Shown: positions 1 through 6,199, counted from the first letter of the stretch. The stretch is DNA of 10,230 nt from Bacillota bacterium (GCA_023412845.1 JAEZRH010000084.1:1-10230), one strand, 5' to 3'. Notes: generated by a model from the sequence alone, not told the origin. Made by a program: numbers and translations.

Positions 1-1
1 C

Positions 2-979
2 ATCAGCGTAAATACGGACAGGCAGGCGCTTTACCGCTCCAAGGCAACACAGAAGATCCAGATCGGCGAAAAGGTCACTCACGGCAAGGGGGCGGGCTCC
101 AAACCGGAGATGGGCCAGAAGGCCGCCGATGAAAGCCGCGAGGCGATCGCCGCGGCAATCCGCGGGAGCGACATGGTGTTCATCACCGCCGGCATGGGCG
201 GCGGCACGGGAACGGGCGCGGCCCCCATCGTGGCGGAAATCGCCCACGACATGGGAGTGCTTACCGTAGGCATCGTGACGAAGCCGTTCGATTTTGAGGG
301 CCGCCGCCGCATGGAACAGGCGGAAAGCGGCATCACCGCGCTGAAAGAGCATGTGGATTCCCTCGTTGTCATCCCGAACGAAAGGCTGAAGCTTGTCAGC
401 GAACAACGCATCACGCTGCTGAACGCTTTCTCCATCGCGGACGACGTGCTCCGTCAGGGCGTTCAGAGCATTTCGGACCTTATCAAGCTGCCGGGGCTTG
501 TCAACCTCGACTTTGCCGATGTCACCGCCGTCATGAAGGACGCCGGGTACGCGCACATGGGCGTCGGCAGGGCTTCCGGCAAGGATAAGGCGGAGACCGC
601 CGCCAACATGGCGATCTCAAGTCCTCTGCTCGAGACGGCCATTAACGGTGCAAAAGGCGTCATCATCAACATCACTTCTTCGCCGGATATCGGTCTCGAC
701 GAGATCGAGACCGCCTCCTCCATGATCGCGGAGCAGGCCCACGAGGATGCGAACATCATCTGGGGCGCCGCTTTCGACGAGAACATGGATGATGAAATGA
801 GCGTCACCGTGATTGCGACCGGCTTTGCCACCAACGGTTCGGAAGCGCCGTTCCGCGCTCCCGCGGAGGAAAAACCGGCTGCGAAGACGGAGGCCAAAAA
901 GCCGGCACCGGATTCCGCCGCCGCAGCGGAAGACGATGATTTTACCGACATCATGCAGATTTTCAGCCGGAAAACCTGA
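2..979 (+). CDS. ftsZ: Cell division protein FtsZ, C-terminal 325 residues (5' end off window)
   Basis: Tubulin-like GTPase that polymerises at midcell into the Z-ring and recruits the divisome. The reading frame is open from base 2 and begins inside the GTPase domain (ISVNTDRQAL, the strand equivalent to IAVNTDAQ in Bacillus). Roughly 40 N-terminal residues are therefore missing by comparison with the family. The tubulin signature GGGTGTGAAP is present around 193-222. The synergy (T7) loop NLDFADV, which completes the GTPase site of the next subunit, is at 503-523. After the C-terminal subdomain (VTVIATGF) comes a short Ala/Lys/Glu/Pro-rich linker and an acidic patch (EDDDF). The extreme C-terminus reads DIMQIFSRKT. 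It occupies the place of the conserved partner-binding peptide (IPTFLRNR-like in Bacillus) but lacks the Pro and the FLR core. An intrinsic terminator follows directly. Identification is secure; only the start is unseen. Confidence 0.97.
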   Translation: MSVNTDRQALYRSKATQKIQIGEKVTHGKGAGSKPEMGQKAADESREAIAAAIRGSDMVFITAGMGGGTGTGAAPIVAEIAHDMGVLTVGIVTKPFDFEGRRRMEQAESGITALKEHVDSLVVIPNERLKLVSEQRITLLNAFSIADDVLRQGVQSISDLIKLPGLVNLDFADVTAVMKDAGYAHMGVGRASGKDKAETAANMAISSPLLETAINGAKGVIINITSSPDIGLDEIETASSMIAEQAHEDANIIWGAAFDENMDDEMSVTVIATGFATNGSEAPFRAPAEEKPAAKTEAKKPAPDSAAAAEDDDFTDIMQIFSRKT

Positions 980-987
980 GGGCTTTC

Positions 988-1017
988 AAAGCGGGGCGAT
1001 TTGCTTCCGCTTTTTTT
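988..1017 (+). terminator. Intrinsic terminator of ftsZ
   Basis: A 7-bp stem, AAAGCGG (988-994) with CCGCTTT (1007-1013), has a 12-nt loop and continues directly into a run of T (1011-1017). It starts 9 bases after the ftsZ stop and separates ftsZ from the corA unit. Confidence 0.8.
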
Positions 1018-1124
1018 ATACGGCCGATCCAATAGCAAAAATGCCGGAAACGGTCTGAATTCCCGCTTTTTGGACTTTCAGGGCCTGTTCTGCAAAATCA
1101 TGGCGCAAATTATCGCTCTTTCTC

Positions 1125-1152
1125 TTGCAATCTCTTCTTTCTGTGCTATAAT
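1125..1152 (+). promoter_or_regulatory. Extended -10 promoter for the leader-corA unit
   Basis: TTGCAA (-35 like, 1125-1130) is followed by a 16-bp spacer and a perfect TATAAT (1147-1152). A TG one base upstream of the hexamer (1144-1145) makes an extended -10. The predicted transcript would begin near 1158-1160. That leaves about 35 nt before the leader GTG and about 92 nt before the corA ATG, too short for an M-box Mg2+ riboswitch. Confidence 0.8.
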
Positions 1153-1193
1153 AACTCATGGAATAAAATACTGAAACCAAAGGGGGTGGCATT

Positions 1194-1277
1194 GTGAAAC
1201 CTGACCCATCGCGAAGTCCCAACAGAAAATTCAATAGAGGAGATGGACACAATGCTATCCTATTACAAATCGGTTGA
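1194..1277 (+). CDS. Candidate 27-residue MgtL-like leader peptide overlapping the corA start
   Basis: This is a short GTG-initiated ORF with a strong Shine-Dalgarno sequence, AAAGGGGGTGG (1179-1189). Its first residues read MKPDPSRSPNRK. From memory, the enterobacterial MgtL leader of the Mg2+ transporter gene mgtA begins MEPDPTPLPRRR. The two share Met1, Pro3, Asp4, Pro5, Pro9 and Arg11, and both turn basic after Pro9. In MgtL the acidic/proline-rich start destabilises the translating ribosome when Mg2+ is low. Here the ORF runs in the +1 frame through the corA ribosome site (1237-1242) and start codon (1252) and stops at 1275-1277, inside corA. Leader translation could therefore mask corA initiation, and early ribosome drop-off could free it. 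What is seen is the ORF, the ribosome site, the proline/Asp pattern and the overlap. The regulatory role is inference. It could be chance, and the second residue is Lys rather than Glu. Confidence 0.5.
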   Translation: MKPDPSRSPNRKFNRGDGHNAILLQIG

Positions 1278-2175
1278 TGACCGGATGACGCGTCTGTCTG
1301 TGTGCGAGCCGGGCTGCTGGATCGACTGTGTTTCGCCCGACGACGGGGAGGTCAACTCCCTGATTTCCGGTTTCGGCATTGAACCGGATTTTTTCCGTGC
1401 CGCCATGGACGAGGAGGAATCTTCCCACATCGATCATGAGAACGACAACACTCTCATTGTGATCGACGTCCCGCTTGTCGAGAAAAAGGGAAAGGATATC
1501 CTGTATTCCACCATGCCGCTCGGCATCATACTGACCGAAAAGAACGTTATCACCGTTTCTATAAAAGAGAACTCCGTCGTGGAAGAATTCGCGCAGGGGC
1601 TCGTGCGCGGGGTCCAGACAAACCTGAAGACTAGGTTTTTGCTTCTCATCATGCTGCGCGTGGCGACGCGCTACCTGCAGTACCTGAAGCAGATCGACAA
1701 GATCAGCAACCACGTGGAAACGGAGCTGCGCCAGTCCATGAGAAACGCGGAACTGCTGCAGCTGCTGGATATTGAAAAGTCGCTCGTTTATTTTTCTTCG
1801 TCGCTCAAGGGCAATGAGATCACGCTGGAAAAGATCATGCGCGGGCGCGTGATCAAGCTGTATGAAGACGATCAAGACCTGCTGGAAGACGTTCTGATCG
1901 AGGTCAAGCAGGCCATCGAAATGTCGGGAATTTACCTGAATATCCTCTCCGGAACCATGGACGCGTTCGCCTCCGTCATTTCCAATAATCACAACACCCT
2001 CATGAAGACGCTTGTTTCCGTCACGCTGCTGATCGCCGTCCCCGTTGTCGTCTCCGGCCTCTACGGGATGAACGTCGGGAATCTCCCGCTCGCGAATTTC
2101 TGGTTCCCGGTCGTGCTTTCCGCGGTGCTGATGGCGGGCGGCTTCTTCCTACTCAAGAGGAAAAAGCTGCTGTAA
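1252..2175 (+). CDS. corA: CorA-family Mg2+/divalent cation transporter
   Basis: Pentameric inner-membrane channel of the CorA/2-TM-GxN family, normally importing Mg2+ (some members carry Co2+, Ni2+ or Zn2+). The protein has 307 residues. A cytoplasmic alpha/beta domain occupies roughly residues 1-150, and a long helical stalk runs to about residue 245. Transmembrane helix 1 (about 250-270) ends in the diagnostic YGMN motif at residues 271-274. A short loop (VGNLPL) leads to transmembrane helix 2 (about 281-302), and the protein finishes with the basic tail KRKKLL. The start at 1252 is preferred because GAGGAG (1237-1242) lies 9 nt upstream. The in-frame ATG at 1243 abuts that site with no spacing and is unlikely to be used. 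The start region is overlapped by the short leader ORF described separately. The family call is secure; the exact metal cannot be read from sequence. Confidence 0.93.
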   Translation: MLSYYKSVDDRMTRLSVCEPGCWIDCVSPDDGEVNSLISGFGIEPDFFRAAMDEEESSHIDHENDNTLIVIDVPLVEKKGKDILYSTMPLGIILTEKNVITVSIKENSVVEEFAQGLVRGVQTNLKTRFLLLIMLRVATRYLQYLKQIDKISNHVETELRQSMRNAELLQLLDIEKSLVYFSSSLKGNEITLEKIMRGRVIKLYEDDQDLLEDVLIEVKQAIEMSGIYLNILSGTMDAFASVISNNHNTLMKTLVSVTLLIAVPVVVSGLYGMNVGNLPLANFWFPVVLSAVLMAGGFFLLKRKKLL

Positions 2176-2231
2176 CGCGCTGTGCGGGGTGTCCCCGCTG
2201 TCAGATGTGTCTGCAGGCTCGGCCTGCCTTT

Positions 2232-2263
2232 CAGGGAGCCGCTTCGGCGGTTCCCTGCTTTTA
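2232..2263 (+). terminator. Intrinsic terminator of corA with UUCG tetraloop
   Basis: An 11-bp stem (2232-2242 with 2247-2257, one G-T pair) is closed by a TTCG tetraloop and followed by CTTTTAT. Two smaller hairpins precede it after the corA stop: GCGGGG/CCCCGC at 2184-2198 and GCAGGC/GCCTGC at 2213-2227. The T-tract is short, so some read-through into the downstream fumarase gene is possible. Confidence 0.75.
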
Positions 2264-2311
2264 TAACGTTTTCCCGCGGCTTTGCCGCCAGAATTGGAAG
2301 GGGATTTACCT

Positions 2312-2848
2312 GTGGATAAAATTGCTGTCAATACGGAAGATATGGCACAGGCGGCCGGAACGCTCCGTGCCGGCGACAGGGTCCTGCTGAGCGGGACGGT
2401 ATATACCGCCCGCGATGCCGCGCATAAAAGGATTTTCGGCCTGCTCGACAAAGGCGGGAAGCCACCGTTCGAGCTTTCCGGCGCGACTGTCTATTATGCG
2501 GGCCCGACGCCGACGCCGCCCGGCCGGCCGATCGGCTCCTGCGGACCGACCACATCGGCGCGCATGGACCCGTATGCGCCGCGTCTTCTGGACCTTGGCC
2601 TCAAATGCATGGTGGGGAAGGGCGGGCGATCCGAACAGGTCGTCGAAGCCATCCGCCGGAACAGGGCGGTCTATCTCTGCGCGATCGGCGGCGCGGGCGC
2701 TCTTGCGGCCAAATGTGTTACCTCCATGGAGATTATCGCGTTCGACGACCTGGGGTGCGAATCCGTGAAGAAGCTGCAGGTAAAGGGTTTCCCGCTGATC
2801 GTGGCGATCGACTGCCGCGGCGGCAATCTTTTCGAGGCCGCAAAATGA
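2312..2848 (+). CDS. Class I (Fe-S) fumarate hydratase / tartrate dehydratase beta subunit
   Basis: Beta subunit (equivalent to the C-terminal half of FumA/FumB) of the iron-sulfur hydro-lyases that interconvert fumarate and malate or dehydrate tartrate. It is cytoplasmic, 178 residues, the normal size for a separate beta subunit. Family landmarks are GDRVLLSGTVYTARDAAHKR near the N-terminus, then VYYAGPTPTPPGRPIGSCGP, TTSARMD, and near the end FDDLGCESV and FPLIVAIDCRG. The GTG at 2312 is chosen because GGAAGGGG (2296-2302) lies 9 nt upstream and the family begins at about this point. A TTG at 2282 lacks a ribosome site. No alpha subunit, which carries the [4Fe-4S] cysteines, lies beside it; the upstream neighbour is corA behind a terminator. 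The stop overlaps the start of the CDF gene (ATGA). I see no convincing promoter between 2264 and 2311, only TATAAC at 2262-2267 without a -35. Fumarate versus tartrate cannot be decided from this subunit alone. Confidence 0.92.
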   Translation: MDKIAVNTEDMAQAAGTLRAGDRVLLSGTVYTARDAAHKRIFGLLDKGGKPPFELSGATVYYAGPTPTPPGRPIGSCGPTTSARMDPYAPRLLDLGLKCMVGKGGRSEQVVEAIRRNRAVYLCAIGGAGALAAKCVTSMEIIAFDDLGCESVKKLQVKGFPLIVAIDCRGGNLFEAAK

Positions 2849-4020
2849 CCCGGCTCCTGCTGCGACTTTTCGCGGGTGGAAACCCGCGCGGCGCCGACGC
2901 GGAGGCGCGGGAAAGATACGGCGGGCTGGCCGGGACCGTAGGCATCTGCACCAATTTCCTGCTGTTCTGCGTCAAAATTTTTACCGGAACGATTTCGCAC
3001 AGCATCGCCATCACCGCGGACGCCGTCAACAACCTGAGTGACTGCGTCTCTTCCGTGATAACTATCGTCGGCTTCCGGCTGGCCGGAAAGCCGGCAGACC
3101 GGGAGCACCCGTTCGGCCACGCCCGGTTTGAATATGTGAGCGGGCTGTTCGTGTCCATTTTAGTCTTTATCGTCGGTTTCCAGTTTGCGCGGGATTCCGT
3201 GGGAAAGATTTTCCATCCGGATCAGACCGAGTTCAGCGTCCTTGCGGTGGCGATGCTTGCCGTTTCGGTCCTGATCAAGCTCTGGCAGGGCTCCTTTTAC
3301 AAGACGGTGGGGAATCTGATCCATGCCGATTCCCTCCTGGCGACGGCCGCCGACAGCCGCAGCGACGTTTTTTCCACCGGCGTCGTGCTTGTCGGTTCCC
3401 TCATCACCCGTTTCACCGGGTACAACCTTGACGGGTATCTCGGCGTCGCGGTGGCCGCCCTCATCATGGTGACCGGTTATCAGCTGATTCGCAAGGCGAC
3501 GGGGACCCTCCTTGGCGAAGCTCCTCCGAAAAGCCTCGTGGACGATATCTACAAGACGATCAAGGGTTACGACGGCATCCTCGGCATCCATGACCTTGCC
3601 ATACACAATTACGGACCGGGTCGCTGTTTTGCCTCGGTGCACTGCGAAGTGCCTGCGGAACGGGACGTTCTGCTCAGCCACGACACGATCGACAACATCG
3701 AGCACGACTTTCTTGCGGAAAAAGGGATCCATCTCGTCATCCACATGGACCCTATCGTCACGGACAATCCGAAGACCAACGAGCTGAAAGGCCGGGTCAT
3801 TGAGCTTATCCGCGGGATCTCGCCCGATATCACGATCCACGATTTCCGGGTCGTGTGGGGGCCGACCCACGCGAATCTCGTATTCGACGTGTGCGTCCCG
3901 TTCGGCTTTTCCATGAGCGACGGGCAGCTGATGCAGACCGTTACGGAGAGCATCCGGCAGATTGACCCCAATTACTATGCGGTGATTACCGTTGACCACG
4001 ACTATGTACCGGCAGGCTGA
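2845..4020 (+). CDS. Cation diffusion facilitator (CDF) metal exporter, Mn2+-type metal site
   Basis: Proton-coupled exporter of divalent metals in the cytoplasmic membrane, 391 residues. The ATG overlaps the stop of the fumarase beta gene (ATGA), implying translational coupling, so an in-frame start further upstream at 2605 is rejected. Six transmembrane segments span roughly residues 28-225, followed by a cytoplasmic ferredoxin-like C-terminal domain. The transport site is seen as N62-N63-L-S-D66 in helix 2 (an NxxxD pair) and D170-S-R-S-D174 in helix 5 (DxxxD). Zn2+ exporters such as YiiP and ZitB use Asp/His with His-xxx-Asp in helix 5. An Asn-Asp/Asp-Asp set is typical of Mn2+ exporters of the MntE type, so Mn2+ is the best inferred substrate. 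An HPFGH-like motif (REHPFGHARFEYV) follows helix 3, as usual in the family. Family call is secure; metal is inference. Confidence 0.94.
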   Translation: MTRLLLRLFAGGNPRGADAEARERYGGLAGTVGICTNFLLFCVKIFTGTISHSIAITADAVNNLSDCVSSVITIVGFRLAGKPADREHPFGHARFEYVSGLFVSILVFIVGFQFARDSVGKIFHPDQTEFSVLAVAMLAVSVLIKLWQGSFYKTVGNLIHADSLLATAADSRSDVFSTGVVLVGSLITRFTGYNLDGYLGVAVAALIMVTGYQLIRKATGTLLGEAPPKSLVDDIYKTIKGYDGILGIHDLAIHNYGPGRCFASVHCEVPAERDVLLSHDTIDNIEHDFLAEKGIHLVIHMDPIVTDNPKTNELKGRVIELIRGISPDITIHDFRVVWGPTHANLVFDVCVPFGFSMSDGQLMQTVTESIRQIDPNYYAVITVDHDYVPAG

Positions 4021-4038
4021 GCCCGCGTACATTTTTTT
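4004..4038 (+). terminator. Intrinsic terminator whose 5' arm lies inside the CDF gene
   Basis: ATGTAC (4004-4009) is within the last codons of the CDF gene and pairs with GTACAT (4027-4032). A further inner GGC/GCC pairing is possible, and a run of seven T follows (4032-4038). The stop codon itself lies in the loop region. Confidence 0.7.
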
Positions 4039-4064
4039 GCAGCCATCCAATCGGTGCATCCCGG

Positions 4065-4163
4065 GCAAGGCGTAGGAAGCTACGCTGCTGAGAGTCGCAG
4101 GCGCGTACGGCGCTTTGCGCCTCCGGACAGTCTAAGAAATAGCTCCCGCAGACCACGCCGTGC
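4065..4163 (+). other. Structured non-coding intergenic segment, function unknown
   Basis: The segment lies between the CDF terminator and the htpG promoter and has no ORF. Its ends form an imperfect inverted repeat: GCAAGGCGTAG (4065-4075) against CCACGCCGTGC (4153-4163), 9 of 11 positions complementary. Inside are a GCGTAG/CTACGC hairpin with a GAAG loop (4070-4085) and a GGCGC/GCGCC hairpin with a TTT loop (4109-4121). It could be a small dispersed repeat (REP- or MITE-like) or a structured RNA. The strand is arbitrary. I see no promoter that clearly belongs to it. Confidence 0.4.
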
Positions 4164-4188
4164 AATAAAAAATTAACAATTTGTCCCC

Positions 4189-4217
4189 TTGAAATTTCGC
4201 CTGGAATGGTTTAGTAT
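4189..4217 (+). promoter_or_regulatory. Vegetative promoter of htpG
   Basis: TTGAAA (4189-4194), a 17-bp spacer and TAGTAT (4212-4217) form a sigma-A type promoter. Transcription would start around 4223-4226, inside the left arm of the CIRCE operator. That is the standard geometry for HrcA repression. Confidence 0.7.
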
Positions 4218-4222
4218 AAGAA

Positions 4223-4249
4223 TTAGCACTTATAGGCATAGAGTGCTAA
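4223..4249 (+). promoter_or_regulatory. CIRCE operator (HrcA binding site) upstream of htpG
   Basis: TTAGCACTT (4223-4231), a 9-bp spacer and GAGTGCTAA (4241-4249). The consensus is TTAGCACTC-N9-GAGTGCTAA, so 17 of 18 arm positions match. One further AT step on each side extends the symmetry (4221-4251). HrcA bound here would block the promoter, and in the transcript the repeat can also fold into a 5' UTR hairpin. Confidence 0.93.
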
Positions 4250-4276
4250 TTCTTTTTTGACAAGAGGAGAACGGCT

Positions 4277-6169
4277 ATGGCAGTGAAGCAGTTTAAAACG
4301 GAGTCCAAACGGATTCTGGATCTGATGATCAACTCCATTTATACGCACAAGGAAATTTTCCTTCGTGAACTGATATCAAACGCCAGCGACGCGATTGACA
4401 AGCTCTATTACAAAGCGCTGTCCGAAGGCAGCACCGGCCTGAACCGCGACGATTTCGTCATCCGCATCGTCCCCGACAAGGAGAAAAACACCCTTACCAT
4501 AACGGACAACGGCTGCGGCATGACGAAAGAGGAGCTGGAGACGAACCTCGGCACCATTGCAAAGAGCGGTTCGTTGAATTTCAAACAGGACATGCAGCCG
4601 AAAGAGGATATCGAGATCATCGGACAGTTCGGCGTCGGCTTTTATTCCGCGTTCATGGTGGCGAAGCATGTGACCGTCCGCAGTAGGGCGTTCGGCGGCG
4701 AGGAAGCCTGGCAGTGGGCGTCCTCCGGCTCGGAGGGGTACACGGTAGAGCCGTGCGACAGGCAGGACCGCGGCACGGAAATCGTGCTGGAGCTGAAGCC
4801 CGACACGGACGACGAAAAGTACAGCGAATTTCTCGACGCCTACCGCCTCAAGGGCCTTGTCAAAAAATATTCCGACTACATCCGTTATCCCATCAAAATG
4901 GATGTGGAAAAAAGCCGCCTCAAAGAAGGCAGCAAGGACGAGTATGAAACCTACACGGAAAACGAGACCCTGAACAGCATGGTCCCGCTCTGGCGCAAGA
5001 ATAAAAACGAGATCACGGAAGAGCAGTATAACGAGTTTTATAAAAACAAGTTTTCCGATTACGAGAATCCGGCGAAAACCGTCCACATGTACACGGAGGG
5101 CGCATCGACTTTCCACGCCCTGCTGTACATCCCGGCCCATGCGCCGTTCAACTATTACACGCGCGACTACGAAAAGGGCCTGCAGCTCTACTCCAACGGC
5201 GTCCTGATCATGGATAAATGCGCCGACCTGCTGCCGGATTATTTCAGTTTCGTGCGCGGCCTTGTGGATTCACAGGACCTCTCGCTCAACATTTCGCGCG
5301 AGATGCTTCAGCACGACCGCCAGCTCAAGCTGATTGCGGAGCGTATCGAGAAAAAGATCCGTTCGGAACTGGAGACCATGCTGAAGAACAGCCGCGAGGA
5401 TTACGAAAAGTTCTTCAAGAATTTCGGCCTTCAGCTCAAATACGGGATTTATCAGGATTACGGCACGCACAAAGACGTCCTGCAGGACCTGCTGCTGTTC
5501 TATTCCTCCAGCGAAAAGAAGCCCGTCACGCTGCAAGAATATGCCGACCGCATGAAGGAAGACCAGAAGTACATCTATTACGCCTGCGCCGACTCCGTGG
5601 AGCGCGCCGACCTGCTGCCGCAGGCGGACGCCGTGAAGGAGCGCGGCTACGAGATCCTGTATCTGATCGACCCGGTGGACGAATTTGCCATCCAGATGCT
5701 GATGAAGTACGGCGAAAAGGAGTTTCGCTCCGTTTCCGCCAACGACCTTGGACTTGAGACCGAAGAGGAAAAGAAAGAAGCCGCAAAAAAGGTCGAGGAA
5801 AACAAGGATATGCTCGCTTTCCTGAAGGATTCCCTGAACGGAAAGGTGAGCAACGTCATCCTGTCGCAGAAACTTAAGACCCACCCGGTGTGCCTCTCGA
5901 CAAACGGTTCCATCTCCATGGAGATGGAAAAGGTGCTGAACTCGATGCCGAACGCGCAGAATGAAAAGGTGAAGGCGCAGCGCGTGCTGGAAATCAACGC
6001 CTCGCACCCGATCTTCCAGAAGCTGTGCGACCTGTACCAGGGCGACAAGGAGAAGCTGAAGGTTTACGCTTCGCTGCTTTACACGCAGGCCCTGCTCATC
6101 GAGGGCGTTGCGATCGAAGACCCCGTCGAATATTCCAACGAAGTCTGCAGCCTGATGATCGGAGAATAA
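4277..6169 (+). CDS. htpG: Molecular chaperone HtpG (Hsp90 family)
   Basis: ATP-dependent cytosolic chaperone that works as a dimer on late folding intermediates, together with the DnaK system. The protein has 630 residues, the normal bacterial length. The N-terminal GHKL ATPase domain shows FLRELISNASDA with catalytic Glu31 and Mg2+-binding Asn35. It also has the ATP-contact motif DNGCGM (77-82) and the lid glycines GQFGVGFYSAF (116-126). The middle domain carries LYSNGVLIMD and the conserved SLNISREMLQ segment with the gamma-phosphate-contacting Arg. The C-terminal dimerisation domain follows and lacks the eukaryotic MEEVD tail, as expected. AGAGGAGA (4263-4270) lies 6 nt before the ATG. 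It is transcribed alone, from a CIRCE-controlled promoter to a strong terminator, so it should be induced by heat or protein misfolding via HrcA. Confidence 0.98.
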   Translation: MAVKQFKTESKRILDLMINSIYTHKEIFLRELISNASDAIDKLYYKALSEGSTGLNRDDFVIRIVPDKEKNTLTITDNGCGMTKEELETNLGTIAKSGSLNFKQDMQPKEDIEIIGQFGVGFYSAFMVAKHVTVRSRAFGGEEAWQWASSGSEGYTVEPCDRQDRGTEIVLELKPDTDDEKYSEFLDAYRLKGLVKKYSDYIRYPIKMDVEKSRLKEGSKDEYETYTENETLNSMVPLWRKNKNEITEEQYNEFYKNKFSDYENPAKTVHMYTEGASTFHALLYIPAHAPFNYYTRDYEKGLQLYSNGVLIMDKCADLLPDYFSFVRGLVDSQDLSLNISREMLQHDRQLKLIAERIEKKIRSELETMLKNSREDYEKFFKNFGLQLKYGIYQDYGTHKDVLQDLLLFYSSSEKKPVTLQEYADRMKEDQKYIYYACADSVERADLLPQADAVKERGYEILYLIDPVDEFAIQMLMKYGEKEFRSVSANDLGLETEEEKKEAAKKVEENKDMLAFLKDSLNGKVSNVILSQKLKTHPVCLSTNGSISMEMEKVLNSMPNAQNEKVKAQRVLEINASHPIFQKLCDLYQGDKEKLKVYASLLYTQALLIEGVAIEDPVEYSNEVCSLMIGE

Positions 6170-6170
6170 C

Positions 6171-6199
6171 AAAAGGCCGCCCCGTGGGGCGGCCTTTTT
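6171..6199 (+). terminator. Strong intrinsic terminator of htpG
   Basis: AAAAGGCCGCCC (6171-6182) pairs with GGGCGGCCTTTT (6187-6198) around a CGTG loop, with T5 at 6195-6199. It begins one base after the htpG stop codon. The A-tract on the other side would let it act in both directions. Confidence 0.93.

Noticed and set aside
1014..1124. Possible small gene or RNA between the ftsZ terminator and the corA promoter
   Set aside because: Apart from a tiny CCG-GAAA-CGG hairpin at about 1043-1052 there is no ORF with a ribosome site, no promoter and no terminator.
1153..1251. M-box Mg2+ riboswitch before corA
   Set aside because: The predicted leader is only about 92 nt and contains a translated-looking ORF; the M-box needs about 170 nt and its conserved helices are not seen.
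2605..2844. 80-codon N-terminal extension of the CDF gene
   Set aside because: It overlaps the fumarase beta gene in another frame, is Arg-rich and unlike any CDF. The ATGA overlap start at 2845 fits the family.
3160..4068. Minus-strand open frame of 302 codons opposite the CDF gene
   Set aside because: His/Asp/Arg-rich mirror of the CDF frame; no ribosome site or family features.
5270..6172. Minus-strand open frame of 300 codons opposite htpG
   Set aside because: Leu/Val/His-rich mirror of the htpG codons; would have to read through the bidirectional htpG terminator.
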